DNA of 6,619 nucleotides from Candidatus Nealsoniibacteriota bacterium (lineage in GTDB: Bacteria > Patescibacteriota > Minisyncoccia > Minisyncoccales > CSSED10-335), in NCBI GenBank assembly GCA_003557585.1, contig PWOE01000076.1:1-6619 (forward strand), read 5' to 3'. The notes under the pieces are model-generated. The model saw nothing but the letters and a program-made list of their open reading frames with translations. It was not told the DNA's origin and did not search any database. This document shows positions 5,791-6,619 of the stretch, piece by piece. Position 1 is the stretch's first letter; every line of letters begins with the position of its first letter. The position numbers and the translations under genes were made by a program.

Positions 5791-6619
5791 ATGAGCAGAC
5801 GAATCCTTTATAATCCGGTCGACTTCGTGGACAGGGCAACCCCGTTCTATGAGAATATTATCGGTATTATATCTGATCAAACGGAACGCATTTCCCGGAA
5901 CATAGAACTGGCAAGAGAGGAACGCCGTATAGAAGATGATCGGTTGTGGCAGGAAGATATGTTACAGCGACAACTGGGTGCCCGACGAGAGATGCAACAG
6001 GAACAAATAGAGTTCCAAGGTGAACAATCCAGATTGCAGCGGCATCAACAACACATGCAATATCTGGGGAATCAAATGATGGCTACGGAGAAGTTGCGTT
6101 TGGGTTGGGCGAAGTTGGGAATTAGTCAGCAGGATGCTGCTCAACGTGCTGCAGATAAGGAATTACAGGAAGCTCAGCGCGGTTTGGATGGACTTTACAA
6201 TACTTTACGTAATGTTGGGTTGATTTCGGGTACAGCACCTACACGGTTACATACTGTACGGCACCCACAAACGGGTGAGTTTGGCGTGTTGGATATGGAA
6301 AATCGTGATGATAATGGTGACCCAAGATTTTTTGGAACATTAGAAGAATACACACAATCTGTTCAACCACTAATAAACTTTGCAGATCAATTCTTAAATG
6401 GTAGAAATGTTGTTGAGTGGGCTGAAAACAGATTAGCTGTCGGCAGTGATTATACGGATGTGGAAAGTCAGGGCGAGATAATTGATAGGAATAAGTTCTT
6501 AAATATAGTGAATACGATTCGATCAGGTTTGGATTTTGATGGTTCAGCTACGGCTACGTTAGTGGACTTGATGGATCGGGATTCGGGGGTTCGTTTATTA
6601 TTTGAAACCGATGCGGACA
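5791..6619 (+). CDS. Putative second ejection / internal virion protein (3' end outside window)
   Basis: The frame opens at ATG 5791, immediately after the TAA of the previous gene with no spacing. This suggests translational coupling. It stays open to the right edge, giving 276 codons so far. Residues 1-30 contain a mixed hydrophobic start (PFYENIIGIISDQ). Residues ~30-135 form a long Gln/Glu/Arg-rich helix, very probably a coiled coil (REMQQEQIEFQGEQSRLQ). Residues ~145-276 look globular, with NRDDNGDPRFFG, a helix around 184-202, and acidic loops. No lysozyme, transglycosylase or protease motif is visible in the part present. The same style of charged N-terminal helix as its neighbour, and its position after it, suggest a partner ejection protein comparable in place to P22 gp20. 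The missing C-terminus may carry a further domain. An alternative is a tail-needle or scaffold-type structural protein. Confidence 0.6.
   Translation, partial: MSRRILYNPVDFVDRATPFYENIIGIISDQTERISRNIELAREERRIEDDRLWQEDMLQRQLGARREMQQEQIEFQGEQSRLQRHQQHMQYLGNQMMATEKLRLGWAKLGISQQDAAQRAADKELQEAQRGLDGLYNTLRNVGLISGTAPTRLHTVRHPQTGEFGVLDMENRDDNGDPRFFGTLEEYTQSVQPLINFADQFLNGRNVVEWAENRLAVGSDYTDVESQGEIIDRNKFLNIVNTIRSGLDFDGSATATLVDLMDRDSGVRLLFETDAD

Overview
The window looks like part of the late (structural) region of a tailed-phage genome or prophage, most likely a short-tailed (podovirus-type) virus. All six genes lie on the + strand, tightly packed, and the minus strand shows only shadow frames. There is no tRNA, rRNA, CRISPR array, transposase, integrase or host housekeeping gene. 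None of the five visible start codons has a convincing Shine-Dalgarno sequence; each is preceded by an A/T-rich leader. That pattern is typical of Bacteroidota and related phyla (FCB group), so such a host is the best guess from sequence alone, but it is an inference.

Layout. (1) 1-1277 is the C-terminal part of an appendage or fibre-like virion protein. It has a Pro linker, a SpaA/prealbumin-like beta-sandwich and two tandem copies of a beta-module resembling one in phage tail sheaths. (2) 1278-1369 is the only sizeable gap. It holds two hairpins, the second followed by a T run and so a plausible intrinsic terminator. (3) 1370-4393 encodes a ~1007-residue beta-rich protein resembling the nozzle/stabilisation (P22 gp10-type) or crAss-like muzzle class of tail proteins. 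(4) 4406-4609 encodes a 67-residue Pro/Gly/Asn-rich, probably disordered protein, followed at once by a perfect short hairpin. (5) 4638-5069 encodes a small membrane protein with a coiled-coil tail, holin-like. (6) 5074-5790 and 5791-6619 (open at the right edge) encode two charged, helix-rich proteins that look like ejection (internal virion) proteins. The first has a Gly/Ala-rich hydrophobic segment.

The genes fit together as a tail and DNA-delivery module: surface appendage, tail tube/nozzle, then the membrane-active and ejected proteins that carry DNA across the envelope. The order of nozzle, small proteins and ejection proteins parallels the P22 order (gp10, gp26/gp14, gp7, gp20, gp16), although sequence similarity by eye is weak. 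Base composition is patchy: roughly 23% G+C in 60-base samples around 1741, 3061 and 4801, against about 63% around 5461. This suggests a mosaic history. Functional names rest on motif recognition and context only; no database search was possible.
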